Of a stretch of DNA of 64,000 nucleotides, positions 9,324-16,827 are shown piece by piece. Each line of letters opens with the position of its first letter. The stretch's first letter is position 1. This stretch comes from Variimorphobacter saccharofermentans. GTDB taxonomy: Bacteria; Bacillota; Clostridia; Lachnospirales; Lachnospiraceae. The translations under genes and the position numbers were made by a program. Under the pieces are notes generated by a model, which saw only the letters and a program-made list of their open reading frames with translations, was not told where the DNA came from and made no database searches. The stretch covers positions 1,517,001 to 1,581,000 of the forward strand of contig NZ_JACEGA010000001.1 of NCBI RefSeq assembly GCF_014174405.1. The letters run 5' to 3'.

Positions 9324-9872
9324 TTACAATAATTCTTTTACTTTACTTTCTACAATAAACATATCCTCCGTAGGTTCAAACCGTTCAACCACGTTCCCAT
9401 TTCGATCTATTAAAAATTTAGTGAAATTCCACTTAATACTGGGATTGCTTTTATAGTTTGGATCTGCTTCGGATAACATCTTATGCAATACCGGAGTAAG
9501 CTCATGCTCTTCATCAAATCCGGCAAACCCTTTCTCACTGACAAGGTACTTATATAGAGGATGGGCATTCTCACCATTTACTTCGATTTTAGAGAAGATG
9601 GGGAATTTAACACCGTAATTGGAGTCGCAAAAGCTATAGATTTCGTCATCACTACCCGGAGCCTGATTGCCAAATTGATTACATGGAAAGTCAAGAATAA
9701 CAAATCCCTCGGACTCATATTTTTCATACATATCTTCTAAAGCGTCATACTGTGGGGTAAAACCACATTGAGTGGCTGAATTAATAATTAATAATACTTT
9801 TCCCTTATAGTCAGATAGACTAATTTCTTCGCCATGTTTATTCTTTACTTTAAAATCGTATATTTTCATCAT
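9324..9872 (-). CDS. Glutathione peroxidase family protein
   Basis: This 182-residue thiol peroxidase reduces hydroperoxides in the cytoplasm. In bacteria these enzymes usually draw electrons from thioredoxin rather than glutathione. The catalytic Cys36 lies in NSATQCGFTPQY. The conserved Gln and Asn-Trp partners follow in FPCNQFGNQAPG and IKWNFTKFLIDRNG, giving the Cys-Gln-Trp-Asn tetrad. It is a Cys form, not a selenoprotein: the codon is TGT. AAGGG precedes two adjacent ATGs (9872 and 9869). It appears to be a single-gene unit. Confidence 0.93.
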   Translation of the reverse strand: MMKIYDFKVKNKHGEEISLSDYKGKVLLIINSATQCGFTPQYDALEDMYEKYESEGFVILDFPCNQFGNQAPGSDDEIYSFCDSNYGVKFPIFSKIEVNGENAHPLYKYLVSEKGFAGFDEEHELTPVLHKMLSEADPNYKSNPSIKWNFTKFLIDRNGNVVERFEPTEDMFIVESKVKELL

Positions 9873-10066
9873 TACACCCTTAATAATACTTTATAACCGT
9901 ATTATTTCCTTTCCTGTTAATTGAATGTGTACTGTTATAGTATTACAATATTTTACTCAATTTATATTATACCATTACTGTGAGGTGTTGTATAGGATGT
10001 ATAGGATGTATAAGAAAAGTATTAGTTTGGTTATCAATGAAGAAGGACATGATGTATAATGAATCA

Positions 10067-10144
10067 ACAGGGATTATAACTTCGCTCACATACGGACGGT
10101 ATTACATTCTCCGGCGGTGTGTTATGATAAGTAATAATCCCTGT
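10067..10144. repeat. Family A palindromic element, short form
   Basis: The left arm ACAGGGATTATAACTT (10067-10082) and right arm AAGTAATAATCCCTGT (10129-10144) are near-complementary. The 46-base centre contains TCACATACGGACGG, related to the TCACACAGACGG centre of other copies. It sits between the start of the peroxidase gene and the end of the CorC-like gene. Other copies are near 15855, 18143, 23097, 34558, 44021 and 47887. Confidence 0.7.
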
Positions 10145-10183
10145 AATAACATAACTCGTTATATTCAAAAAGTGGAGCTCTAC

Positions 10184-11461
10184 CTAAGCCTCCACTTTTT
10201 CTTCGTCTTCCTTTTTTAATAATATATGAATTTTATCAATTCGATTCTTATCAACAGCAGTAACAGTAAAGACGACGTTCTTGTCGGTTACGGTTTCGCC
10301 TTCTTCTGGAAGATGATCGAGAAGATAGATAATATGACCTGCTATAGAATCATAGTCATCGGATTCAATATTTAACCCAAGACCTTCATTGATTTCATCC
10401 AGCTTTGTATTACCATCAACGATGAATTCATTTTCGGATACCGCTTGAATGCTGTCTTCTTCGTCGTCATCATATTCATCACGGATTTCTCCCACGATTT
10501 CCTCTAATAAATCCTCAATTGTGATTAGTCCTGCAGTTGCACCGTATTCATCAAGTACAATGGCTAGAGGAATAGAATTTCTTCGCATTTCAATTAAAAG
10601 TTCAGAGGTCTTTTTATATTCATAGGTGAAATAAGGTTCCCTCATAATATCAAGGATATTGAAATTCTTAGTATCTCCATTATAAAAGAACACGTCCTTG
10701 AGATTAACAATACCGATTACGTTATCACGAGATTCAGAATATACTGGCATTCGGGTATATTTTTCTTCTGAAAAAGCCTGTACGAGTTCTTCATATGTGA
10801 AATCGGCATTGGCAAATGCCATATCAATTCTAGGAACCATGACATCCTTAGCTAATGAATCACCAAAATCAACTACATTGGTAATCATTCTGCGTTCTTC
10901 ACTTTCAATAACGCCTTCCTCCTGGCTGAAATCCAAGATGGTTCGGAATTCATTCTCTGTTATGGCAGCGGATTTTGCAGAAGGGTCCATTCGAAAAAGT
11001 AATAATATACCGTTACAGATCTTATTCATGATGAAAATAATCGGTGTAAGCAATTTCGCAATAAAGTAAATTGGTCCGGCAACTCTAAGCGACAATTTCT
11101 CGGCATAAATCGTAGCCATTGATTTTGGAGTAATCTCTCCGAAGACCAAAATAAGAAAGGTTAATATACCTATTACAAGTCCAACCCATTTGCTATCGAA
11201 AAAATTCGTTGCCATAACGGTAGCTATGGAAGACGCCGAAATATTCACGATGTTGTTGCCGATTAATATTGCAGTCAACATTCTACCGGGATCTTCAATT
11301 AATTTGATAACTGTTTTGGCACCTCTTACATCATCGTCTGCCAAAGTTCGTATTCTAAGCTTATTCACCGTAGTGAGTGCTGTTTCTGAGCTTGAAAAGA
11401 AAGCGGATAGCAATAACAGAACAAACAATATAATCGGTTGCGCGGCATCACTGGGATCCAA
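10184..11461 (-). CDS. HlyC/CorC (CNNM-like) family transporter
   Basis: This 425-residue membrane protein of the CNNM/CorC group is associated with Mg2+ or cobalt efflux and homeostasis. Order: a DUF21 membrane domain over residues ~1-190 (ALLFVLLLLSAFFSSSETAL-type entry, with INKLRIRTLADDD); a CBS-domain pair at ~205-325 (DVMVPRIDMAF, TRMPVYSE, LAIVLDEYGATAGLITIEDLLEEIVGEI); and a C-terminal CorC_HlyC domain. The start is TTG at 11461: AGGAG lies eight bases upstream, while the nearby ATG is out of frame. The acidic run DEYDDDEED after the CBS pair is usual for the family. It is monocistronic. Confidence 0.92.
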   Translation of the reverse strand: MDPSDAAQPIILFVLLLLSAFFSSSETALTTVNKLRIRTLADDDVRGAKTVIKLIEDPGRMLTAILIGNNIVNISASSIATVMATNFFDSKWVGLVIGILTFLILVFGEITPKSMATIYAEKLSLRVAGPIYFIAKLLTPIIFIMNKICNGILLLFRMDPSAKSAAITENEFRTILDFSQEEGVIESEERRMITNVVDFGDSLAKDVMVPRIDMAFANADFTYEELVQAFSEEKYTRMPVYSESRDNVIGIVNLKDVFFYNGDTKNFNILDIMREPYFTYEYKKTSELLIEMRRNSIPLAIVLDEYGATAGLITIEDLLEEIVGEIRDEYDDDEEDSIQAVSENEFIVDGNTKLDEINEGLGLNIESDDYDSIAGHIIYLLDHLPEEGETVTDKNVVFTVTAVDKNRIDKIHILLKKEDEEKVEA

Positions 11462-11815
11462 TAAATCATCTCCTAAAATTTACATAAACATAATTAGTAT
11501 TTTACAACTTAACATATTACAGTATGGTAATCGCAATGTCAAGTTTTCGTGACATATTTCATGGATATTTCCTTACAGTTTATCCCAGACTAGCGGATCT
11601 TCAGGCTAAGATACGGAAATGAATGCGGGTAATAGGAAGCATAAACATTTAAAACATAAAAATATAAATGAAATATAGAAAAAGGTTTTAAATTCATTGA
11701 TTTTTATTGTGAATTATAATAAAATGTTGTATGATTGGTTAGTAAAATATTATAGGATTAGGTTAACTGAATTATTCTTTAGCATACGAGACTCGGTTAC
11801 CCAAGGAGGAAATGA
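11462..11815. other. Intergenic region between divergent genes
   Basis: This 354-base gap separates the divergent CorC-like and phospholipase-C-like genes. It is strongly AT-rich, with a TATAAT at 11715-11720 that may serve the plus-strand gene, but no matching -35 at ordinary spacing. No ORF, repeat-family copy or RNA fold is evident. Confidence 0.5.
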
Positions 11816-12436
11816 ATGAGAAAAAAGTCTCATATTTCACTTGCAAAGTACTTAATGAATAACATGCAAGTACAAGATCTGAATGAGCATAAGAAGGCTT
11901 TTTACATAGGAAGCATATTGCCAGACATTAAACCATCATTTATTACAAAAAGACATAACATTGATGAGACATTCGAGATACTGATTGATGAGATTAAAAA
12001 GATAACAGTTGATTATGATATTAATAAAGGAATTAACGGGTATTACGCAAGACATTTAGGAGTAATTACTCATTACCTATCAGATTATTGCACCTTCCCT
12101 CATAACACCATATTTGAAGGTAGTATGACGGAACACGTGATGTATGAAAAAGAACTAAAGGATTCTTTAAAGGAGTATTTAGAACGCGAGGATGTTATTA
12201 GAGAACGTAAGCAGATGGAAACACATCAATCAGTCGAAGATATTATCCATTTTATCAAGAGAACACATCAAGAGTATCTGAATGCAATAAAAGCTGTGAA
12301 AGAGGATATACAATATATTATTGAGATATGTTTTAAAGTAGTGGATGCAATCCTTGCTTTTTTTGAGAAGGCATTTGCTAAGTTAACGGAAGATATGAAT
12401 AATAATACAATAATGGTAGAATATTCGAAAGCCTAA
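11816..12436 (+). CDS. Zinc-dependent phospholipase C-like protein
   Basis: This 206-residue protein resembles the zinc-dependent phospholipase C / S1-P1 nuclease fold found as short proteins in clostridia. Potential metal ligands are spread through the sequence: SHISLAKYL at the N-terminus, FYIGSILPDIKPSF, KRHNIDETFE, RHLGVITHYLSDYCTFPHN and EGSMTEHVMYE. The SILPD and THYLSDY-FPHN segments are the best landmarks. There is no signal peptide, unlike secreted toxins, so it probably acts inside the cell. The ribosome site AAGGAGGAA lies just upstream of ATG 11816. Physiological substrate is unknown. Confidence 0.75.
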   Translation: MRKKSHISLAKYLMNNMQVQDLNEHKKAFYIGSILPDIKPSFITKRHNIDETFEILIDEIKKITVDYDINKGINGYYARHLGVITHYLSDYCTFPHNTIFEGSMTEHVMYEKELKDSLKEYLEREDVIRERKQMETHQSVEDIIHFIKRTHQEYLNAIKAVKEDIQYIIEICFKVVDAILAFFEKAFAKLTEDMNNNTIMVEYSKA

Positions 12437-12491
12437 TTACAGAAGAAGTGTACAGGCTTGTTGATATATACTTAATCCGATTATTATGAAT

Positions 12492-12526
12492 AAGGTTCTA
12501 ACAATGAATGTCATTGTTAGAACCTT
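12492..12526 (+). terminator. Rho-independent terminator
   Basis: A perfect 15-bp stem, AAGGTTCTAACAATG / CATTGTTAGAACCTT, has a five-base loop and is followed by a T-rich tail. It ends the phospholipase-C-like transcript. Confidence 0.85.
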
Positions 12527-12623
12527 TCCTATTATAATTTACAATCCAGAAAATATCTTTTCACCTTCTGTTTGTCAGATATCCAGTTATATTCTTGTAA
12601 CTTATTGCATCATGGAGACGATA

Positions 12624-12652
12624 TTGTCAATTATTTTAGTTTGTAATATAAT
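12624..12652 (+). promoter_or_regulatory. SigA-type promoter for the duplicated unknown gene
   Basis: TTGTCA (12624-12629) and TATAAT (12647-12652) are separated by exactly 17 bases, about 50 bases before the start codon at 12703. This is a strong match to the vegetative consensus by eye. Confidence 0.7.
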
Positions 12653-12702
12653 GTAATATGAGAATAATAAACGATAAGTTCTCAGGTTAGGAAGTAAAAT
12701 CA

Positions 12703-13353
12703 ATGTTAATGGTTCGATTCTATATTAAGAATATTGATTATGATACTTTCGTTGATAAGCTAATGCCTTTCATTGAAAAATGGTTATTAGAAAAAGACAA
12801 TATCTTTGCTGATGCTGTGAAAAAGCTTATAAGCAAAAGAGGTAGACCAACTACCTTTTCCAGAACACTGATTTCATTATTACCGAATAAGAATGAATTT
12901 ACTGCATGGCTTGTTCCCCATTTTCAGGAAGTCCTGTTAGAGTATCTGAATACTCTGTTAATCGATAAAGGCATTATTGCTAAGATTACGGAACTCCATA
13001 TAGATCATGTTATAAGAAAAAGAAGTAACCAAAGTGTACTTAAGCTGGAAGTGACCATAGCTTCTATCGATTATGAGAAAACAGCTGAGAATTTAGCGCC
13101 TATGCTAATGCAGAAGCTTGCTGGAACGGACACAAGGACAGGTCGTATAGTCAAGATGTTCTCTGAGAAAGAGGGACTATCGGGAAACATTGCACAGGCG
13201 GTAATTGGAGCGATACCGGAGGCGTATCGTGATGAGCTTCTGGCAGGGGTTTTATCAGAAGCGAAACAAGAAATAACAGAGATGGCGAACATTTTAATCG
13301 AAGAAAATGACCTGGTAGCTAGAATAAGTAACTTAAGTATTAAAAGTATATAA
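12703..13353 (+). CDS. Uncharacterised protein with two internal repeats
   Basis: I do not recognise this 216-residue protein. It is soluble, mainly helical, and lacks signal or membrane segments. It appears to be an internal duplication. Residues ~5-105 run from YIKNIDYDTFVDKLMPFIEKWL to IDKGIIAKITELHI. Residues ~112-214 run from VTIASIDYEKTAENLAPMLMQKL to IEENDLVARISNLSI. Both halves share the order: beta start, xxIDYxxxxxxLxPxxxxxL, a central lysine-rich helix, then a long helix and a closing xARI/AKIxxLxI. AGGAAG precedes ATG 12703; ATG 12709 is an alternative. It has its own promoter, and the CoiA-like gene follows after ~40 bases. Confidence 0.7.
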   Translation: MLMVRFYIKNIDYDTFVDKLMPFIEKWLLEKDNIFADAVKKLISKRGRPTTFSRTLISLLPNKNEFTAWLVPHFQEVLLEYLNTLLIDKGIIAKITELHIDHVIRKRSNQSVLKLEVTIASIDYEKTAENLAPMLMQKLAGTDTRTGRIVKMFSEKEGLSGNIAQAVIGAIPEAYRDELLAGVLSEAKQEITEMANILIEENDLVARISNLSIKSI

Positions 13354-13394
13354 TCCATATTACGTTAGAGAAATTGATCGAAGGAGTTTCAGCA

Positions 13395-14486
13395 ATGGAA
13401 AATTGTGTATATCAGGGTGACGTGATCTGTACTTTTGATCTGAAGGACGAGAACGGAATATATTATGAGGATATGGTTCTGGATTGGAAGCAGGCTGCCA
13501 GTAATCGATTGCTTACATGTATGGAATGTGGAGCAAACGTATATCTGGCAGCAGGTCCGATAAAGGAACCATATTTTTCGCATTATGATGTCATGGAATG
13601 TAATTATGGTAGTGGTCACGAGACGGAAGAACACAAAAAAGGTAAGAGATTACTGTATCACATGTTGAAACGAAGCTTTCCAGATGCCCAGGTTTGGGCA
13701 AGATTTCGTATGGATAATGGGATGTATAGTACCCTCTATTGTGAAGCCTCTGGAGGGATAAAGCTTGCAGTTGATTATCGATTGCAGAATAATAGTTTGG
13801 ACAAATTTCAAATGAGGGAGTCATTTTATCAATCAAAACAGATTGTCCCTATTTACGTACTTGGTATCCGTATGGAGAAAGATATAGCACAGATTGATTG
13901 GTACCAGCATCTTCTCCAGAGCGCAATGGGATACCTGGTATTTCTGGATGTAGAGAAGGAGCAGCTCACCTTAAAGAAAAGCTTCGGCTATCGGCTTGGG
14001 AATGAGAGAAAATTCAAATACTGTGAGAAAACTTATCCGCTAAGAGAGTTAACAGTGAGCAAAGATGGACAAATGGTATGTGATTTTTCTGAAGAATGCA
14101 TGAAGGTGGAAGCATGGATTAGGAATGAGAAGCAGCAATATACGCAAAGAAAGGAAAGACTACGTTTGCTTCAAGAGGAGAAGCAACGTCTTGAAGCAGC
14201 AGAGCAGCAAAGATTGGAAGAGTATCGCAGAAGGCGATTAGAAGAGGAAAATCAGGATAAGTATTCTACAAAGGACGGACGGAATGACGATCAGAATGGT
14301 GTTAGAATAGAAGAGTCATATGTGGTACAGGCTTTTAAGCCAGATAATAAAGAGGAGAGAGATTATATAGAAAGCTTAGGCTTAAATTATTCCATTTATC
14401 AGAAATGCAAGCAGATGATTAAAGAGGGGAATGCACATTTGGTAGCAAAAAAGTATTATGATGCATTTTATAATAGAATGATATAA
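13395..14486 (+). CDS. CoiA-like family protein with C-terminal coiled coil
   Basis: This 363-residue protein resembles the competence CoiA-like family. A zinc-finger-like N-terminal part reads CMECGANVYL...FSHYDVMEC and is followed by HETEEHKKGKRLLYHML. A nuclease-like core follows (KLAVDYRLQ, then the KQIVPIYVLG strand), as in the restriction-endonuclease-like fold of CoiA proteins. Residues ~245-300 form a highly charged coiled coil (LRLLQEEKQRLEAAEQQRL). The start is ATG 13395, where AAGGAG is well placed; the longer frame from 13374 places the ribosome site inside. CoiA promotes recombination during natural transformation in streptococci, but a competence role here is only suggested. Confidence 0.65.
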   Translation: MENCVYQGDVICTFDLKDENGIYYEDMVLDWKQAASNRLLTCMECGANVYLAAGPIKEPYFSHYDVMECNYGSGHETEEHKKGKRLLYHMLKRSFPDAQVWARFRMDNGMYSTLYCEASGGIKLAVDYRLQNNSLDKFQMRESFYQSKQIVPIYVLGIRMEKDIAQIDWYQHLLQSAMGYLVFLDVEKEQLTLKKSFGYRLGNERKFKYCEKTYPLRELTVSKDGQMVCDFSEECMKVEAWIRNEKQQYTQRKERLRLLQEEKQRLEAAEQQRLEEYRRRRLEEENQDKYSTKDGRNDDQNGVRIEESYVVQAFKPDNKEERDYIESLGLNYSIYQKCKQMIKEGNAHLVAKKYYDAFYNRMI

Positions 14487-14515
14487 TATTATACAGAAGA
14501 AAAGGAGTAATGATA

Positions 14516-14992
14516 ATGGCTATTGAGAGAGTAAGAGAGTATTTAAAAGAGTGGGGCAGGGAGAATGATATTCTGGAATTTGATACATCGAGTGCTACAG
14601 TAGAGATGGCCTCTAACGCATTGGGAGTGGAGCCCTGTAGAATCGCGAAGACCCTGTCCTTTAAGACGGATACATCAGCTCGATTAATCGTCACCGCAGG
14701 AGACGCCAAGATTGACAACAGTAAGTTCAAAGCAGAGTTTAGCATGAAGGCAAAAATGCTTTCACCAGAGGAGGTGTTGGAATATACAGGACATGCAATC
14801 GGAGGAGTATGCCCCTTTGGATTGAGTCAGAACATTGAGGTATATCTTGATATATCTTTGCAACGCTTTGAAACCGTTTATCCTGCATGTGGCAGCAGTA
14901 ATTCAGCGATACAGCTTACCTGCAATGAATTAGAACAATATTCGAAAGCAGTCAAATGGATCGATGTATGCAAAGGATGGCAGGATCAATAA
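14516..14992 (+). CDS. YbaK/EbsC family aminoacyl-tRNA deacylase
   Basis: This 158-residue stand-alone editing protein of the YbaK/ProX/EbsC group hydrolyses mischarged tRNA such as Cys-tRNA(Pro). Family marks are VEMASNALGVEPCRIAKTLSFK, with the conserved Lys, RLIVTAGDAKID, and GGVCPFGL near the C-terminal third. Length fits a single domain. The start is ATG 14516, eight bases after AAGGAG; ATG 14510 is only two bases from the site. It lies between the CoiA-like gene and the esterase, all on one strand with short gaps. Confidence 0.9.
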   Translation: MAIERVREYLKEWGRENDILEFDTSSATVEMASNALGVEPCRIAKTLSFKTDTSARLIVTAGDAKIDNSKFKAEFSMKAKMLSPEEVLEYTGHAIGGVCPFGLSQNIEVYLDISLQRFETVYPACGSSNSAIQLTCNELEQYSKAVKWIDVCKGWQDQ

Positions 14993-15020
14993 ACTATTAA
15001 ATAAGAAAAGAGGATGAACT

Positions 15021-15830
15021 ATGCTTTATGAAACAATTAATATTGAAGTGAATCAATGTGTCGGAACATTAACTACATATATTCTAGACAATTCAGTGGA
15101 GATTGATCAGGATAGAACACGGCCATTGGTAATTGTCTGCCCGGGAGGCGGATATCGATTTGTATCGGACAGGGAAGCAGAGCCAATCGCAGTTCAGTTG
15201 AACGCCATGGGATTTCATGCGGCAATTTTGAGATATACTGTTTATCCGGCAATGTTTCCAATAGCAATTACTCAGCTGGCCAAAGCGGTCGCTTGTGTTA
15301 GAGAGAATGCTGCGAAATGGCATGTACAGAGTGATAAAATTATTGTAGCTGGCTTTTCCGCTGGTGGACACCTGGCTGCCAGCTTAGGAACCTTATGGAA
15401 CGAGGCTTTCTTAGAGGAAATGATGCAGATGCCTAAGGAGAATTATCGGCCGAATGGGCTGATATTATCATACCCGGTTATTACCTCCGGTGAATTTGCG
15501 CACAGGGATTCCTTTGTCGCACTACTTCAAGAACGATATGATGAGCTAATCGATAGTATGTCACTGGAAAATCGGGTAACGGAAAATACGCCCCCTGCTT
15601 TTCTATGGCATACCTTTGAGGATAGTCTTGTTCCAGTGGAAAACTCTCTATTCTTTGCAAAGTCACTGAATGCGAAGAAAATACCGTTTGAATTACATGT
15701 ATACCCGAAAGGTGGACATGGACTTTCACTGGCTACAGAAGAGACAAGAAGTATGTATGATAAAGGACCATTGCAATCAGAGTGCCAGAACTGGATCACC
15801 ATGGCCGGTAACTGGATCCGGAATTTATAA
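15021..15830 (+). CDS. Alpha/beta hydrolase (acetyl-xylan-esterase-like)
   Basis: This 269-residue cytoplasmic alpha/beta-hydrolase has no signal peptide. The oxyanion motif CPGGGYRFVSDREAEPIA (~41-58), nucleophile Ser113 in GFSAGGH, a candidate Asp in FEDSLVPVENS and His in YPKGGHGLSL form a complete triad. The pattern matches the BD-FAE/axeA-like esterases that remove acetyl groups from imported xylo-oligosaccharides, which suits the polysaccharide genes in the window. Actual substrate is inferred. GAGGATG precedes ATG 15021. A family A palindrome begins 24 bases after the stop. Confidence 0.85.
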   Translation: MLYETINIEVNQCVGTLTTYILDNSVEIDQDRTRPLVIVCPGGGYRFVSDREAEPIAVQLNAMGFHAAILRYTVYPAMFPIAITQLAKAVACVRENAAKWHVQSDKIIVAGFSAGGHLAASLGTLWNEAFLEEMMQMPKENYRPNGLILSYPVITSGEFAHRDSFVALLQERYDELIDSMSLENRVTENTPPAFLWHTFEDSLVPVENSLFFAKSLNAKKIPFELHVYPKGGHGLSLATEETRSMYDKGPLQSECQNWITMAGNWIRNL

Positions 15831-15854
15831 TACTTTAGGCATTATAATTTTCTT

Positions 15855-16108
15855 AAGAGGATGATGTATAATATATAAGCAGGGACTATGATTTACCTCA
15901 TACGCAGAAGGAAGTACAGATTGCTGATTTTGTATGCCTTATGTGAATATAAATATTCACAACGAATATGAATATTCACAACGAATATAAATATTCGCAT
16001 CGAATAAGTATATTCGCTTGATTCATAGCAAAATACAGCATCCTGTTCTTCCGACAGTGCATTATGGTAAGTCATAGTCCCTGTATGCATATTATGCGAC
16101 ATCCTCTT
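15855..16108. repeat. Family A palindromic element, long form
   Basis: This 254-base imperfect palindrome nearly fills the gap between the convergent esterase and flavin-reductase genes (15831-16132). Outer arms: AAGAGGATGATGTATAAT and its partner ending at 16108. Inner arms: GCAGGGACTATGATTTACC and GGTAAGTCATAGTCCCTG. Further in, GATTTTGTATG pairs loosely with CATAGCAAAATAC, and the loop holds four 19-bp units. It has no coding capacity and could act as a bidirectional terminator. Confidence 0.8.
15945..16020. repeat. Four tandem 19-bp palindromic units
   Basis: Units start at 15945, 15964, 15983 and 16002. Units one to three share GAATATNAATATTC plus a 5-base linker (ACAAC or GCATC); the fourth is diverged. 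Each unit is itself a palindrome. A single related unit (GCGAATATTC) occurs in the family A copy near 44111 and a partial one near 47886. Confidence 0.85.
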
Positions 16109-16132
16109 ACAGAACAATGGTATTTACTGAGA

Positions 16133-16645
16133 TTATCTTGTTGCTTGCAAAATTCTGGTGATTTCTGCAATGTAAAGGACATGATAGTCCTTATTAGAAT
16201 ACCATGTGGAATCTAGCTTCTCGTCAATCAGAGAGTCGCCAGACATTGGTTGTGCAAATAGCTTTTTGCATATCATAACATAATCAGCTTCTCCAAAATA
16301 AGGAGTCTCATCAGAAAAAGCTACGGTGAGTCCTGATTTTTCAATTTTATTCTCATTTCGTCCGGACACGGTTCCTAAGTAATTTAAGATTTTTCTGTAT
16401 TGCTTATCTAAAAAGCTTAATGAGAAGGTCTCTTCCCGATCAATAAATTCTTTTGTATATCGTTGAGGTCTGATAACCACATATGCAACATTTTTTCCAT
16501 ACATTACACCAAGGCCACCCCAGGAAGCAGTCATTGTATTAACACCATTCTTATTGCCTGCGGTTACAAGCATCCAATCCTTACCGATTATCTGAAACGG
16601 ATTTTTTCTTAATTTAACAGGTAAAATCTCTTTGAAGTTATTCAT
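16133..16645 (-). CDS. Flavin reductase family protein (FMN-binding split barrel)
   Basis: This 170-residue flavoprotein has the flavin-reductase/split-barrel fold. Visible landmarks are the early PFQIIGKDWMLVTAG strand, NTMTASWGGLGVMY (the usual flavin phosphate-binding segment), VRPQRYTKEFIDR-like VIRPQRYTKEF, and FSLSFL. Clostridial homologues reduce FMN or serve as redox partners; the specific role is unknown. The start is ATG 16645, seven bases after AAAGGA; a longer TTG start at 16651 is less likely. It stands alone and is convergent with the esterase. Confidence 0.85.
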   Translation of the reverse strand: MNNFKEILPVKLRKNPFQIIGKDWMLVTAGNKNGVNTMTASWGGLGVMYGKNVAYVVIRPQRYTKEFIDREETFSLSFLDKQYRKILNYLGTVSGRNENKIEKSGLTVAFSDETPYFGEADYVMICKKLFAQPMSGDSLIDEKLDSTWYSNKDYHVLYIAEITRILQATR

Positions 16646-16827
16646 AGTCAATTCCTTTCCATGTAACGATTTAGGTATACTAAGTTACCTATATATACCA
16701 ACTTAGCAAACTATATGTATTATACGATAGGATGGGAGTGTATGCAACTCTGTCAATTCATTTCACCATCCTTTTTTACTGGCATATATTAATTATAAAT
16801 GTCTTGATGGAAGGAAGTAATCTATAT

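Noticed and set aside
9980..10219. 79-codon plus-strand frame between the peroxidase and CorC-like genes.
   Set aside because: It runs through the family A palindrome and then antisense through the end of the CorC-like gene; it has no ribosome site.
15893..16117. 74-codon minus-strand frame between the esterase and flavin-reductase genes.
   Set aside because: It lies wholly within the family A element and reads its tandem units (IFIFVVNIHI...), which is not credible as protein.
16732..16827. A longer LysM-GH18 start with a hydrophobic head that might be a signal peptide.
   Set aside because: The head precedes the ribosome site used for ATG 16828, and family members usually begin directly with LysM.
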